Shown here one piece after another: positions 1 to 8,789 of a stretch of DNA of 64,000 nt. The DNA is from a bacterium. GTDB lineage: Bacteria; Spirochaetota; Leptospiria; Leptospirales; Leptonemataceae. Location of the stretch: contig JANSYA010000006.1 of assembly GCA_024742665.1 (NCBI GenBank), positions 62,001 to 126,000 of the forward strand, written 5' to 3'. Position numbers and translations under genes: made by a program. Under the pieces are notes generated by a model, which did not search any database, had not been told where the DNA came from, and saw only the letters and a program-made list of their open reading frames with translations. Position 1 is the first letter of the stretch. Each line of letters opens with the position of its first letter.

Positions 1-2
1 TG

Positions 3-92
3 GATTACGAAAAGGAATGGAACGAACAGCGCACGAGATTTCTCCAGACCAATTCGCCGCCCGAAATCGATCCGGATTTTCTGCGCAGCTGA
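3..92 (+). CDS. C-terminal fragment of an unknown protein (cut by window edge)
   Basis: An open frame enters the window and stops at TGA 90-92. It encodes about 29 residues ending in PDFLRS and rich in E, R and N. The 18-nt gap to the next gene, which runs the same way, suggests one operon. Too little remains to name a family. Confidence 0.5.
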   Translation, partial: DYEKEWNEQRTRFLQTNSPPEIDPDFLRS

Positions 93-109
93 TCGCCGGA
101 GGCCTTTGA

Positions 110-1975
110 TTGCGCCGATCCCTGCTGATCCCGTCTTTTTTCTTTTTCATCGGCTGTCTGGCACTGCTCGCCCACACGACATCCGCCGGCAATGTTCATC
201 TCTGGGCCCTCCGTCCGACCGCTGGAGCATTTTGGTTTTACTGGCTGCTGGCGATTGTCGCCGCGGCCTTTCTGTTTCGCGACGCCGGCGCGCCCGGGTC
301 GGAAGCGGTTTCCTGGAGCAGTCGGGGGCTGGGCTTCGGCCGCTGGTCGAGCCTGATCCTGTGGGCTCTGCTCCTGAGCAGCGCGATCGTGCTGTTGTTT
401 CAGTTTCGCCAGCGCTTGTTTCTGGCGCCTCCGGATGGACTGGGCGACAGCCTGCTGATTCTCGAACAGGTTCCGGTCTACACGCATCTGCTGGGCTATC
501 TCGATAGTTTCGACGAATTACTGGAACTCTACTGGCACTGTCGCCTGTATCTATTTACCTCGGAGCGCTTCGGCTGGCATGTGGAAGACGCCTACGCGCT
601 CTTGAGCATCGCGTCGTTTGTGCTCTATGGTTCGGCCGTGTTCTGGTTTTTGATTCGGCGCTCGCTCTTTCAGATTTTAACCGGCCTCGCGCTCTTGATT
701 TTCGTGCCGGCTCTGCAGCTCTTCGCCGGCTACGTCGAACACTATACAATGGCGACCGCCTGGATGGCGCTCGCGATTCTGACCGGCGCCCGGGCCCTCG
801 AACTTGAACGTCTGCGACGGAGCGGGGACGGTGCAGGCCAGGCGACGCAGCCCGCCACGGCTGTGGCGATCGTCGCGGGCTGCGCGGCCATCGCCGTTTT
901 GCACCACTCGATCACGACCGTGATTCTGCCGGCGCTGATTTATCTTGTGATCGAACTGGCCGCAGGCAATCTGCGAAAGATTGTGCGGCTGGCGACGGTT
1001 GCGGCGGCGGTCGCCCTGCCGATTCTGCTCAGCGTCTGGACATGGTTTTTGTTATTCGCCGAGCCGCCGCTCGCGTTTTCGGATTCTCATATTTCGAGTC
1101 CGCCGGTGCATCGACCGGGCGAATTATTTATGCCGGCCCACCTCCGGGACATGCTCAATCTTCTGTTTCTGGCTTCGCCGGCCGCGCTCCTGGTGCTATT
1201 GTGCCTGAACGGACACGACGGTAGCCAGGCCAACCCCGTTGCGAACATTCAGAGCGGCGCCCGATCGGCCCGCGACGCCGACGCCGACGCGGACATCGAC
1301 ACAGCGAAAAGCCCCGGATTCTTCAACGCCCTGCTGGCATGGCTTGCGCCGGAGCCGGTGCATTTGTTTTTGCTGATCGCGACTCTGGGTCTGGGCTCAA
1401 TCGCGTTCGTAATCGAATCGCTGATCGGCTTTCCCGCGGACTGGGATCTGCTGACGATCTTCCAATTTCCGCTGAATCTATTTTTGTTTTATCGCATCGT
1501 TAGCGCGTGGCGCGATCAGCCGACGACGCGCTCCGGTCTGCGCATCGCCCTGCCCCTGATCATGGTCATGCACGGCTTTATTACGACCAGTTGGATTGGT
1601 CGCAACGCGGAGGCGACGCCAATCAGTCAGCAGAACGTAGAACTCGCTCGCAAGAATGTCAGCCAGTCCCTGGCGATTCTGGAACAGGATCCCGTGTACG
1701 AGCGAGTGAAACAATCCTATGCGGATCGTAACAAAACCTATATTCAGGTGAAGCTCTTTTTCATTCGGTCGCGAAATCGCCTGCTTGCGGGCGCCGGCGA
1801 ATTTTCCGCGACAGAACAAGCGCGTCTGCTCGCGGCCCTCGAATCGGGCGAAACTCGTTTTCATGAATGGATGCAAATGCCGCCGGAAGCCTTCGAGGCC
1901 GGTTATGAAACTCTCTGGAAAGATCTCTCAGAATTGAACGTGCGGATCAACGCCGACGGCGCCAGCGGCGAATGA
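110..1975 (+). CDS. polytopic inner-membrane protein of unknown function
   Basis: A 621-residue protein. The TTG start at 110 is supported by a GGAGG at 98-102 with seven bases of spacing. Roughly ten or more hydrophobic segments fill residues 1-480, and the last ~120 residues are soluble and charged. A loop near residue 390 carries an Asp-Ala run (DADADAD) that looks like codon-repeat expansion. The layout of many membrane spans with a soluble tail resembles membrane glycosyltransferases or O-antigen-type proteins, but I see no diagnostic motif and do not assign a function. It converges on the small EF-hand gene. The envelope-polysaccharide genes further on are only weak context. Confidence 0.7.
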   Translation: MRRSLLIPSFFFFIGCLALLAHTTSAGNVHLWALRPTAGAFWFYWLLAIVAAAFLFRDAGAPGSEAVSWSSRGLGFGRWSSLILWALLLSSAIVLLFQFRQRLFLAPPDGLGDSLLILEQVPVYTHLLGYLDSFDELLELYWHCRLYLFTSERFGWHVEDAYALLSIASFVLYGSAVFWFLIRRSLFQILTGLALLIFVPALQLFAGYVEHYTMATAWMALAILTGARALELERLRRSGDGAGQATQPATAVAIVAGCAAIAVLHHSITTVILPALIYLVIELAAGNLRKIVRLATVAAAVALPILLSVWTWFLLFAEPPLAFSDSHISSPPVHRPGELFMPAHLRDMLNLLFLASPAALLVLLCLNGHDGSQANPVANIQSGARSARDADADADIDTAKSPGFFNALLAWLAPEPVHLFLLIATLGLGSIAFVIESLIGFPADWDLLTIFQFPLNLFLFYRIVSAWRDQPTTRSGLRIALPLIMVMHGFITTSWIGRNAEATPISQQNVELARKNVSQSLAILEQDPVYERVKQSYADRNKTYIQVKLFFIRSRNRLLAGAGEFSATEQARLLAALESGETRFHEWMQMPPEAFEAGYETLWKDLSELNVRINADGASGE

Positions 1976-2058
1976 ATGGGTGAATACCGGATGGATGCAA
2001 CTCCGGTAGAATGAGAACGAACAAGCGGCGCGACGGGGATCGCGTTCGGACTGCCTGT

Positions 2059-2394
2059 CTATTCGTCGACGAGATAGAAAAAGAGGAAGGCCAGATTGCA
2101 CTGCTGGCTGCACTGCTGGCTGCAGATATTATTCCCGAATTCTTCGGCACCCTGAATGATCCCGTTTCCGTCGGTGTCGTTGGCCTGAAAGCAATTATCG
2201 AAGCAGACGAATGGGCCCGCGGGACAGGCCAGCAAGAAGATCTCCAGTTCCTCGTCGGCCAGATCCTGGTCTTTTGTGCAGACCGAGAGAGCCAGGGGAA
2301 TCAGGAGCAGTGCGATCACGACGACCAGCCGGCGCGCACGGCGAATCAGGGGGTGCGTTGATTTTTGCGGAGCAGCCATGACGTACCAGCGCAT
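2059..2394 (-). CDS. small Cys-rich exported protein with an EF-hand loop
   Basis: A 111-residue protein. The start at 2394 is chosen because AGGAAGG lies six bases upstream; an inner ATG at 2379 lacks this. Residues 18-38 form a signal or anchor segment after Arg-rich residues and end in LSVC, a loose lipobox with Cys39. Residues 73-84 (DTDGNGIIQGAE) match a canonical EF-hand calcium loop at positions 1, 3, 5, 6, 8 and 12. At least six further cysteines follow Cys39, including CSQQCSQQC encoded by a 12-bp tandem repeat. It is probably a secreted or lipid-anchored, disulfide-bonded calcium-binding protein. Only one EF loop is visible. Function unknown. Confidence 0.65.
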   Translation of the reverse strand: MRWYVMAAPQKSTHPLIRRARRLVVVIALLLIPLALSVCTKDQDLADEELEIFLLACPAGPFVCFDNCFQANDTDGNGIIQGAEEFGNNICSQQCSQQCNLAFLFFYLVDE

Positions 2395-2488
2395 ACCAGG
2401 CCTTCCTGAACAAAAGCCATTTTCCGAAAAAAGTTCAGCGTTGCATCAAGTCTCGGCTGATTCAGGCCGGATTCTCTGGCCTCGAATC

Positions 2489-3961
2489 TCACTCGCCGGG
2501 GTTTTTGATCAGCGCCGGCAGGGTTTTGATCACGATCATCAGATCCAGCCAGAAGGACCAATTCTCTATATAGTAGATGTCGGCCTCCGCGCGTTTGGCG
2601 ATCGAAGTATCCCCGCGATAGCCCTGGATCTGGGCCCAGCCGGTGATGCCCGATTTCACGGAGTGGCGGCGCATATAGTGAACATCAGCGTAGCGTTCTT
2701 TGAACTGCTCGACGAAGTGGGGACGCTCCGGACGCGGCCCGACAATCGACATGTCGCCGACCAGCACGTTCCAGATTTGGGGCATCTCATCCAGCGAAGA
2801 CTTCCGCAGAAACTTGCCCAGGCGCGTCACGCGAGCGTCGGTCTTCGAACCCCAGGTCGTATCCGATCGGCCCTCTTCCTGGACGACCATCGTGCGAAAT
2901 TTCCAGACCCGAAAGGTCTTGCGGTCCAGCCCCACCCGATCCTGCGAGAAAAAGACCGGCCCGCGAGAATCCAGCCTGATCAGGAGCGGCATCAGCAAAT
3001 AAAACGGCGCGGCCAGAATGATTACGGTCCCCGCCACGACGATATCGAAAAGCCGTTTGATAAAGGCATTGTAGCCGTTCTTGAGCGGCACTTCGCGAAT
3101 CGTAAGCAGCGGCATGCCGTCCATATCTTCCAGCCGGGCCCGGGCCGTGATCAGCTCCGTGACGTCGGGCACGATGCGACAGTCCATGCCTTCCTGGTCG
3201 GCGAATTCGATTACGTCGTCGAGGAGCTTCAAATCCATGGGCATCGCGTATACGATCAGGTCGGGGTTCAGCTTGCGCGCGATCTTTTTGAAATCGCGCT
3301 GTCCGCCTTTGATCAACGGGCGAATCTCCGGATCGCTTTTGGTTTTCGGGCCGAGCAAGCCCACTACGCGAAAGCCGAAGATCGCGTGGCGTTTGAGTAT
3401 TTGGTAAAAGCGCGCCGCGACGGTCCCGGTTCCGAGAATCAGAACGTTGCGCGTATTATAACCGCGCGACCGCAGGCGACCGAGAAAGATGCGAAAGAGA
3501 TAGTGCCCGACCGAAATCACGACCACCGTGATCACCGCATTGTAAACGATCACGAGCCGCGAAAAACTCGTGCCGCGATAGAAAAACAACAGAGCCACGA
3601 CGATCAGAATATTAAGACCGACCCCGCGAGAAATTCCAATCAGCTCTTTCAGGAGATTCGTACCCCGACGCGGATGGTATAAATCCGTCGCGATAAATAC
3701 AATCACCTGCGCGATACAAACGAAGATGCCCAGATACAGATAGGTCATCCAGAATGATACTTCGTCGAACTTGATTACCTGGGCGGCGAAGTCGGCGTAG
3801 GTATTCGCGCCGAAAGTTACGGAGGGCACCACGAACTGGCGCTGCTCCGGGCTGATGATATAGAAATGCAGAATTACAGCGGCGAAGTACGAGATCGCGA
3901 CCAGGACGATGTCCAGTCCGATGAACATCAGCTTGAATGTTTGATTGCGTTCGCGTAACAT
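2489..3961 (-). CDS. polyprenyl-phosphate sugar-1-phosphate transferase (WcaJ/WbaP type)
   Basis: A 490-residue enzyme expected to move a sugar-1-phosphate from a UDP-sugar onto undecaprenyl phosphate, the first step of building a surface polysaccharide at the inner membrane. The N-terminus has four to five membrane segments (about residues 10-150). A Rossmann-like region begins near 165 (VLILGTGTVAARFYQIL). The C-terminal bacterial sugar-transferase domain has the hallmarks FDIVVAGTVIILAAPFYLLMP, KFRTM, DEMPQIWNVLVGDMSIVGPRPE and SGITGWAQIQGYRG. The length is normal for the family. The ATG at 3961 lies 21 nt after lptD on the same strand, so the two are probably cotranscribed. The sugar specificity cannot be read from the sequence. 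Confidence 0.93.
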   Translation of the reverse strand: MLRERNQTFKLMFIGLDIVLVAISYFAAVILHFYIISPEQRQFVVPSVTFGANTYADFAAQVIKFDEVSFWMTYLYLGIFVCIAQVIVFIATDLYHPRRGTNLLKELIGISRGVGLNILIVVALLFFYRGTSFSRLVIVYNAVITVVVISVGHYLFRIFLGRLRSRGYNTRNVLILGTGTVAARFYQILKRHAIFGFRVVGLLGPKTKSDPEIRPLIKGGQRDFKKIARKLNPDLIVYAMPMDLKLLDDVIEFADQEGMDCRIVPDVTELITARARLEDMDGMPLLTIREVPLKNGYNAFIKRLFDIVVAGTVIILAAPFYLLMPLLIRLDSRGPVFFSQDRVGLDRKTFRVWKFRTMVVQEEGRSDTTWGSKTDARVTRLGKFLRKSSLDEMPQIWNVLVGDMSIVGPRPERPHFVEQFKERYADVHYMRRHSVKSGITGWAQIQGYRGDTSIAKRAEADIYYIENWSFWLDLMIVIKTLPALIKNPGE

Positions 3962-3982
3962 ATTGATAGTTGTCTGACGGGC

Positions 3983-6835
3983 TCAGCGAATCCTGGTGGC
4001 GCCGATCGGCGTGCGAGCGATGTCGCTGGAACGCACTTGCTGGCGATTGACGATAAAACGACTGGGCTGGCTGCTCTGGCCTCCGAGATCGAAGCGCAGG
4101 AGCGTGGCGCTGAAGAAGATCCGGTTGTCATAAAAATTCACGACGTCCACGGTATTGACCCCGCCGAAAATCGTGCGCTGCTCGAGCTCGTAGCCGATTC
4201 GATACTCCCAGTCATGCACGTCCAGAATCAGAGCCGTGCGATAGAAGGCGATATTAAATACGGAAGACTGGCGGCGATCCGAGCCACCGATGCCCGTGCC
4301 GTTGTACACGTCCTCGAAGAAAGGCACGTAATCGTCCTGGCCCTGGTCGTCCGTGGAGCCGCGGCTGTAGCGCCCGATGTCGGTGGCGCGGGACTCCAGC
4401 TCCATCTCCAGATAGCCCCAATCCCACAGCTGTATGTCGGTCTTAAACGCGAAACGCATATGATCCAGATCTGGATTATAATACACATGATACCAATAGT
4501 ACGTGAACTCCAGGTAGCGCAGCCGCTTGAGAAACCACAGATCGAAGCCGCCCATCTGATAGCTGAGACCGAAAACATTCGAGTGATCGCGCTTGAGCAC
4601 CGGATCGTAAACGTAGTCGTTGGTCAGGCCCAGGCCGAGAAAGTGTACTTTGTTGCGAGTCAGCAGGTTCTCGCGTTCCGGTCGAAACCAGTTGAGAAAA
4701 TCGAAAAAGACTTCGGAGCGAAAGACCGGATAAAACCAGCGTTCGCTGTTTTTTACTTCCTGCTCGAAGCGACGGTGATCGTAGATACTCGTGACTGAAA
4801 AGGTCGTATTGATCAGCGGATTGAATTCCAGACTGACCTCGGTCTCATTGACTTTCTGGGCGCCGTCGAAGCCCGTATTATTCACGACGGGCGTATCGTT
4901 TTGCTCTTCTTTGAAAGACTTTTTATAGCGATAAGTAGCACGCAGAAACAGCAGATCCGGTCCGAAGGTCAGCTGATCTTCGGTCCAGAAATACTGGTAG
5001 CTGTTCTTGCGTGATTCGCGTTCCAGAGCCGCCTCGGCGGATGCGTCGGTGCCGCGGTATTCCGGCACGGTCTTCTGGGCGCCGTATCCTGCTGCGGGCG
5101 CGAAGGTGATATACGGAAAAAACGAAATGAAGGTCCGCAATCCTGTGCGATATTCGTTGTTGTTCAGATTCTGGAATTCATCGCCGTCGGAGTACTGTTT
5201 CTCCAGATCGACGTGCAGATTGTGATCCCAGTACACGGGCAGGTCGAGCAGCGGGATGCGTCCGAGATTCCAGCGCTTCGTTAAATCCACGGAAGGGATT
5301 ACGTCGTTGACCGGCTGATATTCACTGTCATCGAACTGAGTGACCGTGTTTTTCCAGAGATTGTTGCGCGTGGCTTCGACGCGAATCGCAAGATCGTCGC
5401 GCTGTTCGTTGTATACGAGATTCCAGTTCGTCGTATTGCGAATCAGTCCCCGGCCGACTTCATTGTTTTCGAACAGAGCCGGAATCGTCGACGTCGGCTG
5501 AAAACGGCCACCGAATTCATAATCGTATAGCTGGTGAGAATAATCTTCGTAGCGCAGGTTTACGTTTCGCACGACGTTGTCCCGCAAATTCTGACTACGA
5601 TAGTTTACAATCGCGAAGACTTTGTACCACTTCTCGAAGTCTTCGCCGACCGTGCAATAGTATCCGGGCTGTCCCGGCGTGCCGTTACAGCGCTGCACCT
5701 GGTTGGTGATGGCCAGGTTGTCGGTTTCGCGAATATCGCCTTCGATCCCGTAGCGGCGATAGCGCGCAACGCCCAGATCGAGAATATAGTTCAGGTTCGG
5801 CGAAAATTTGTAGAACTCGGCGCCGAAGGCCTCGCCGGTTTTTTCATAGTAGTCCAGCTTAAAGCGATACGCGTTCGGCGCCCAGGGCGAATAGACAGCT
5901 TCCGGATCGCCGAACTGATAAGTCGTCTGAAGAAACCATCCCTGGAGTTGACTCAAGCCCGCCTGAGCGATGACCCCCGTGCCCCAATCCGAAGAGAACA
6001 AAAACGGAAGCGGTAGTAATGGGATCCCGCCGACGTGATACAGAACGCCGACCGCGAAGATCTTATTGTCATCATAGATCCACAGGCGCTGCGCCGTGAA
6101 ATTATAGTGTGGTTCCTCGGCGGCGCATCCCGAAAAATATACGTGGCTCGCCGAGTAGCGGTCCGTGCCGATGCCGGTCAGATTCTTGCCAATAAAGTGA
6201 ATCGGGCTCTGGTAACCCGACGCATTATAGACGATACCGTTCTGCAACTTCTGATTATAGATAATACGCTCGGCTCGAATCTCGCTATTGTTGGTAGATC
6301 CGATATAGACGATGTTGCCCTCGCCGTAAATCTCCTGTCGTTTCGTATCGACAACGACCTGGTCCGCATAGAAGACCCCGCCAGGCAGGCGTACCCGAAT
6401 TCGACCATAGAGCTTCAGCAGACCGCGCTCATCGTCCTCGCCGCTCATGAACTCGCCTTCGCTCGCGTTCTCGATGGCGATTCTGGCCGTTCCCGGAGCC
6501 GGGGGCAAGGCCGGCGGCGCCTCGATTCCCAGGGCCGCTTTCAGGCGCTCGCGCCGGGCATAAACGGAGCCTTCCGTGGACAAACTCATCAGGCCCAGAT
6601 TCTTGTCGATTTCTGCCGCATCCATTGCGTCAATCGCAGACCCGAGGACACGTTTTTGGTGGTTTGTCAGTCCGGGCTGGCTCCGCCGGATCAGCTCTCG
6701 AATCACGGGATTACGAGTCAGCTGCTCCAGGCGCCGATTGAGGGTCTCTTCGTCCAGATCCTGAGCGGTGAGCGATGTAGGAACTCCGACGGTGGCCAGG
6801 CCCGCCAGGATCGCGGCGGCCAGACAAGAGCGCAA
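3983..6835 (-). CDS. lptD: LPS-assembly protein LptD (OstA)
   Basis: A 950-residue outer-membrane protein that receives LPS from the periplasmic Lpt bridge and inserts it into the outer leaflet. Residues 1-24 form a signal peptide ending in SLTAQ. An LptA/OstA-like domain lies at about 110-230 (YGRIRVRLPGGVFYADQVVVD, then EIYGEGNIVYIG). The LptD signature PHYNFTAQRLWIY...GGIPLLPLPFLF follows near 255-300, and the rest is a long beta-barrel. The start is uncertain: a TTG at 6835 gives the shown product, but the open frame runs further upstream through KRKSSYI, which would make a more basic signal peptide if a rare start were used. No lptE is visible. The Lpt function agrees with msbA and lpxK elsewhere in the window. 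Confidence 0.92.
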   Translation of the reverse strand: MRSCLAAAILAGLATVGVPTSLTAQDLDEETLNRRLEQLTRNPVIRELIRRSQPGLTNHQKRVLGSAIDAMDAAEIDKNLGLMSLSTEGSVYARRERLKAALGIEAPPALPPAPGTARIAIENASEGEFMSGEDDERGLLKLYGRIRVRLPGGVFYADQVVVDTKRQEIYGEGNIVYIGSTNNSEIRAERIIYNQKLQNGIVYNASGYQSPIHFIGKNLTGIGTDRYSASHVYFSGCAAEEPHYNFTAQRLWIYDDNKIFAVGVLYHVGGIPLLPLPFLFSSDWGTGVIAQAGLSQLQGWFLQTTYQFGDPEAVYSPWAPNAYRFKLDYYEKTGEAFGAEFYKFSPNLNYILDLGVARYRRYGIEGDIRETDNLAITNQVQRCNGTPGQPGYYCTVGEDFEKWYKVFAIVNYRSQNLRDNVVRNVNLRYEDYSHQLYDYEFGGRFQPTSTIPALFENNEVGRGLIRNTTNWNLVYNEQRDDLAIRVEATRNNLWKNTVTQFDDSEYQPVNDVIPSVDLTKRWNLGRIPLLDLPVYWDHNLHVDLEKQYSDGDEFQNLNNNEYRTGLRTFISFFPYITFAPAAGYGAQKTVPEYRGTDASAEAALERESRKNSYQYFWTEDQLTFGPDLLFLRATYRYKKSFKEEQNDTPVVNNTGFDGAQKVNETEVSLEFNPLINTTFSVTSIYDHRRFEQEVKNSERWFYPVFRSEVFFDFLNWFRPERENLLTRNKVHFLGLGLTNDYVYDPVLKRDHSNVFGLSYQMGGFDLWFLKRLRYLEFTYYWYHVYYNPDLDHMRFAFKTDIQLWDWGYLEMELESRATDIGRYSRGSTDDQGQDDYVPFFEDVYNGTGIGGSDRRQSSVFNIAFYRTALILDVHDWEYRIGYELEQRTIFGGVNTVDVVNFYDNRIFFSATLLRFDLGGQSSQPSRFIVNRQQVRSSDIARTPIGATRIR

Positions 6836-6838
6836 TAT

Positions 6839-6852
6839 GTAGGAACTCTTAC
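6839..6852. repeat. degenerate copy of the GTAGGAACTCCTAC palindrome
   Basis: GTAGGAACTCTTAC differs by one base from the palindrome at 9434-9447. It lies directly before the lptD start, so on the minus strand it falls in the lptD leader or N-terminal coding region. Confidence 0.6.
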
Positions 6853-6926
6853 GTTTCAGAGGGGTCTCTCTGGGAGAATGAGGCTGGGAGCGGAGTATTT
6901 TTTTCTATATACACCCTATGGCGTGC

Positions 6927-6954
6927 ATGACTTTATTCCTGAATACGGTATATG
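6927..6954 (+). promoter_or_regulatory. possible promoter of the radical SAM gene
   Basis: ATGACT and TATATG are separated by 16 nt and lie 21 nt before the ATG at 6975. This is a weak sigma70-like match. The AT-rich 6900-6925 stretch (TCTATATACA) may hold the divergent lptD promoter. Neither is proven. Confidence 0.25.
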
Positions 6955-6974
6955 CGTAAAGTGAAAGTTCTGAC

Positions 6975-8789
6975 ATGCTGATTCTTGACTTTTATGTGGA
7001 TGAGCCCGCCTGCTTCGGAGTCCCACCCTATCTTTCGCCCTACGCCCGCTATGCAGCGGGGGCGCTGGTCGCCGGAGGTAAAATTCCGGCCGAAAAAATC
7101 TCCTATCTGACGGTAGACCAATGGCGCGCCGACGGCAAGGTTCTGAATCAAGAGCCCGAGCTGGTCGCGCTGGTCGCCGGTCACACAGTCCCCGGAAAAT
7201 ATCTGGGGGGAAAGATTGGAACGGTGACCGAAGTTGTGGAGTTCCTGCAGTGGCGAAAACAACATCAGCCTTCGGGAGTGACTCTGGTCGGAGGACCGAT
7301 CCGCTACGCCTCCCCTGAAATCCGAAATATCATTCGCGATGCCGGAGGCTATCTGGTTCGCGGAGATCTGGAGTTTTACCTGGCCGAACTGGCGGGAAGC
7401 GTCGGGAATATGAAGGCCGCCGCCGAAAACCTGCTCGAAGAACGGGGCCCGGGGCTCGGGATGCGCAGGAGTTATGAAGTTGTGGATCGTTGGTCTGAGG
7501 CGGGCGCCTTCTTGACCAACCTGCATCCCAATTTTCCCCATCTGATCCTGGAACTGGAAACCTATCGCGGATGCACACGGAGCGTTTTTTGCTCGTTCTG
7601 CACCGAGGCCTTTTATGGCCGCCCGGAATTTCGCAAGCCGGAGGGGATTTTTGCGGAAGTCGCGGAGTTGAGTCGACTCGGGAACCGGTTCTTTCGCCTG
7701 GGCCGACAGGCGGATTTGATGACCTATTTGCCCGATATGGAGGACTTTCAGAACAGCTTTCCACGACCTCGCCCCGAGAGTCTTGAATTGCTCTATGCGG
7801 GCATCAGGAAAGCAGCTCCCGATCTGGAACTGTTGCATCTTGATAATATCAACCCGGGTTTAATCTCAACCTTTCCAGAAGAGGCTCGCGAAATATCACG
7901 TATCATTTGCGAGTACAACACACCCGGCGATACGGCAGCGATGGGCCTTGAAACCGTCGACCCGATCGTCGTAAAACTCAACGATCTGAAGTGCAGCCGC
8001 GAAGAGGCGATGACTGCCATCGAAATCATTAATGAACACGGCGCACGCAGAAGCTCGGGGATTCCGCGGCTTCTGCCCGGGATCAATTTGATTCACGGTC
8101 TTCCCGGAGAATCCGACACAACGTTTCAGCAAAACTATGAGTTTCTTCAGGAAGTCATGGACCGGGGTTTCCTTCTGCGTCGGATCAATATCCGGCAGGT
8201 TGTTTCTTATAAGAATACCAAGATGCAAAGCCTGCAACAGGATCCGACATCTGAATCCGAGATCCCTCGAAAACGCCGCCGACCGGACACCCTGGAGAAA
8301 AAATTCCTGTATTATCGAGATCGAATTCGAAAGGAAATCGATCAGCCAATGCTCCTTCAGACGTTCCCACCGGGGACGAAACTCAGCCATGTAATCCCCG
8401 AAGCGAAAAACCAGGGCTATATTCTCGGCAGGCAGCTCGGTTCTTATCCTGTTACGATTAAGATTCCAATTGACGATCTGCAGGCAAACCTTGCATTTCA
8501 GAATCGCAAGCCGATCACGGTCATCATTCTGGGAGCCCAGGAACGAAGCTTGATCGGACTCAGCTGGCCCCTTCGTATCAATGAGCTGAGCTCGCGTGCT
8601 CTCGAACAGATTCCCGGGGCGGGCAAAAAGCGAGCATCCAGAGTATATCGCTCGAGGCCGATCGCTTCTTATAACGATTTCCTGTCGCTACTGGAGGCGA
8701 ACTCAAGCAGTTTTTCGTTACAGGAATCAGACTGCGATTTTGCGAGTGTTGCCAATCCATCTCTCGCTGGGACTTCAGGCAAAGACTAA
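6975..8789 (+). CDS. archaeal-type radical SAM enzyme with C-terminal helix-hairpin-helix
   Basis: A 604-residue protein. The opening MLILDFYVDEPACFGVPPYLSPYARY and a B12-binding-like first 150 residues (TLVGGPIR) resemble a radical SAM family I know mainly from archaea. The iron-sulfur motif is Cys200-X5-Cys206-X2-Cys209 (GCTRSVFCSFC) instead of the standard CX3CX2C. Later elements typical of radical SAM barrels are GLETVDP and LLPGINLIHGLPGES. A helix-hairpin-helix near residues 530-570 (LEQIPGAGKKRA) suggests nucleic-acid binding. The substrate is unknown. The start is the ATG at 6975 because an in-frame TAA at 6957-6959 closes the frame upstream. The end overlaps the convergent DUF1564 gene by four bases. 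Confidence 0.85.
   Translation: MLILDFYVDEPACFGVPPYLSPYARYAAGALVAGGKIPAEKISYLTVDQWRADGKVLNQEPELVALVAGHTVPGKYLGGKIGTVTEVVEFLQWRKQHQPSGVTLVGGPIRYASPEIRNIIRDAGGYLVRGDLEFYLAELAGSVGNMKAAAENLLEERGPGLGMRRSYEVVDRWSEAGAFLTNLHPNFPHLILELETYRGCTRSVFCSFCTEAFYGRPEFRKPEGIFAEVAELSRLGNRFFRLGRQADLMTYLPDMEDFQNSFPRPRPESLELLYAGIRKAAPDLELLHLDNINPGLISTFPEEAREISRIICEYNTPGDTAAMGLETVDPIVVKLNDLKCSREEAMTAIEIINEHGARRSSGIPRLLPGINLIHGLPGESDTTFQQNYEFLQEVMDRGFLLRRINIRQVVSYKNTKMQSLQQDPTSESEIPRKRRRPDTLEKKFLYYRDRIRKEIDQPMLLQTFPPGTKLSHVIPEAKNQGYILGRQLGSYPVTIKIPIDDLQANLAFQNRKPITVIILGAQERSLIGLSWPLRINELSSRALEQIPGAGKKRASRVYRSRPIASYNDFLSLLEANSSSFSLQESDCDFASVANPSLAGTSGKD

Noticed and set aside
2276..3682. 468-codon open frame on the plus strand over the sugar transferase gene
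   Set aside because: It lies antisense to a clear enzyme and is Arg/Asp-rich with no domain. It is a mirror of the codon bias of the real gene.
6951..6977. Upstream mini-frame MRKVKVLTC before the radical SAM gene as a frameshifted true N-terminus
   Set aside because: The downstream start MLILDFYVDEPA already gives a complete family-like N-terminus. The mini-frame could be a leader, but nothing supports it.
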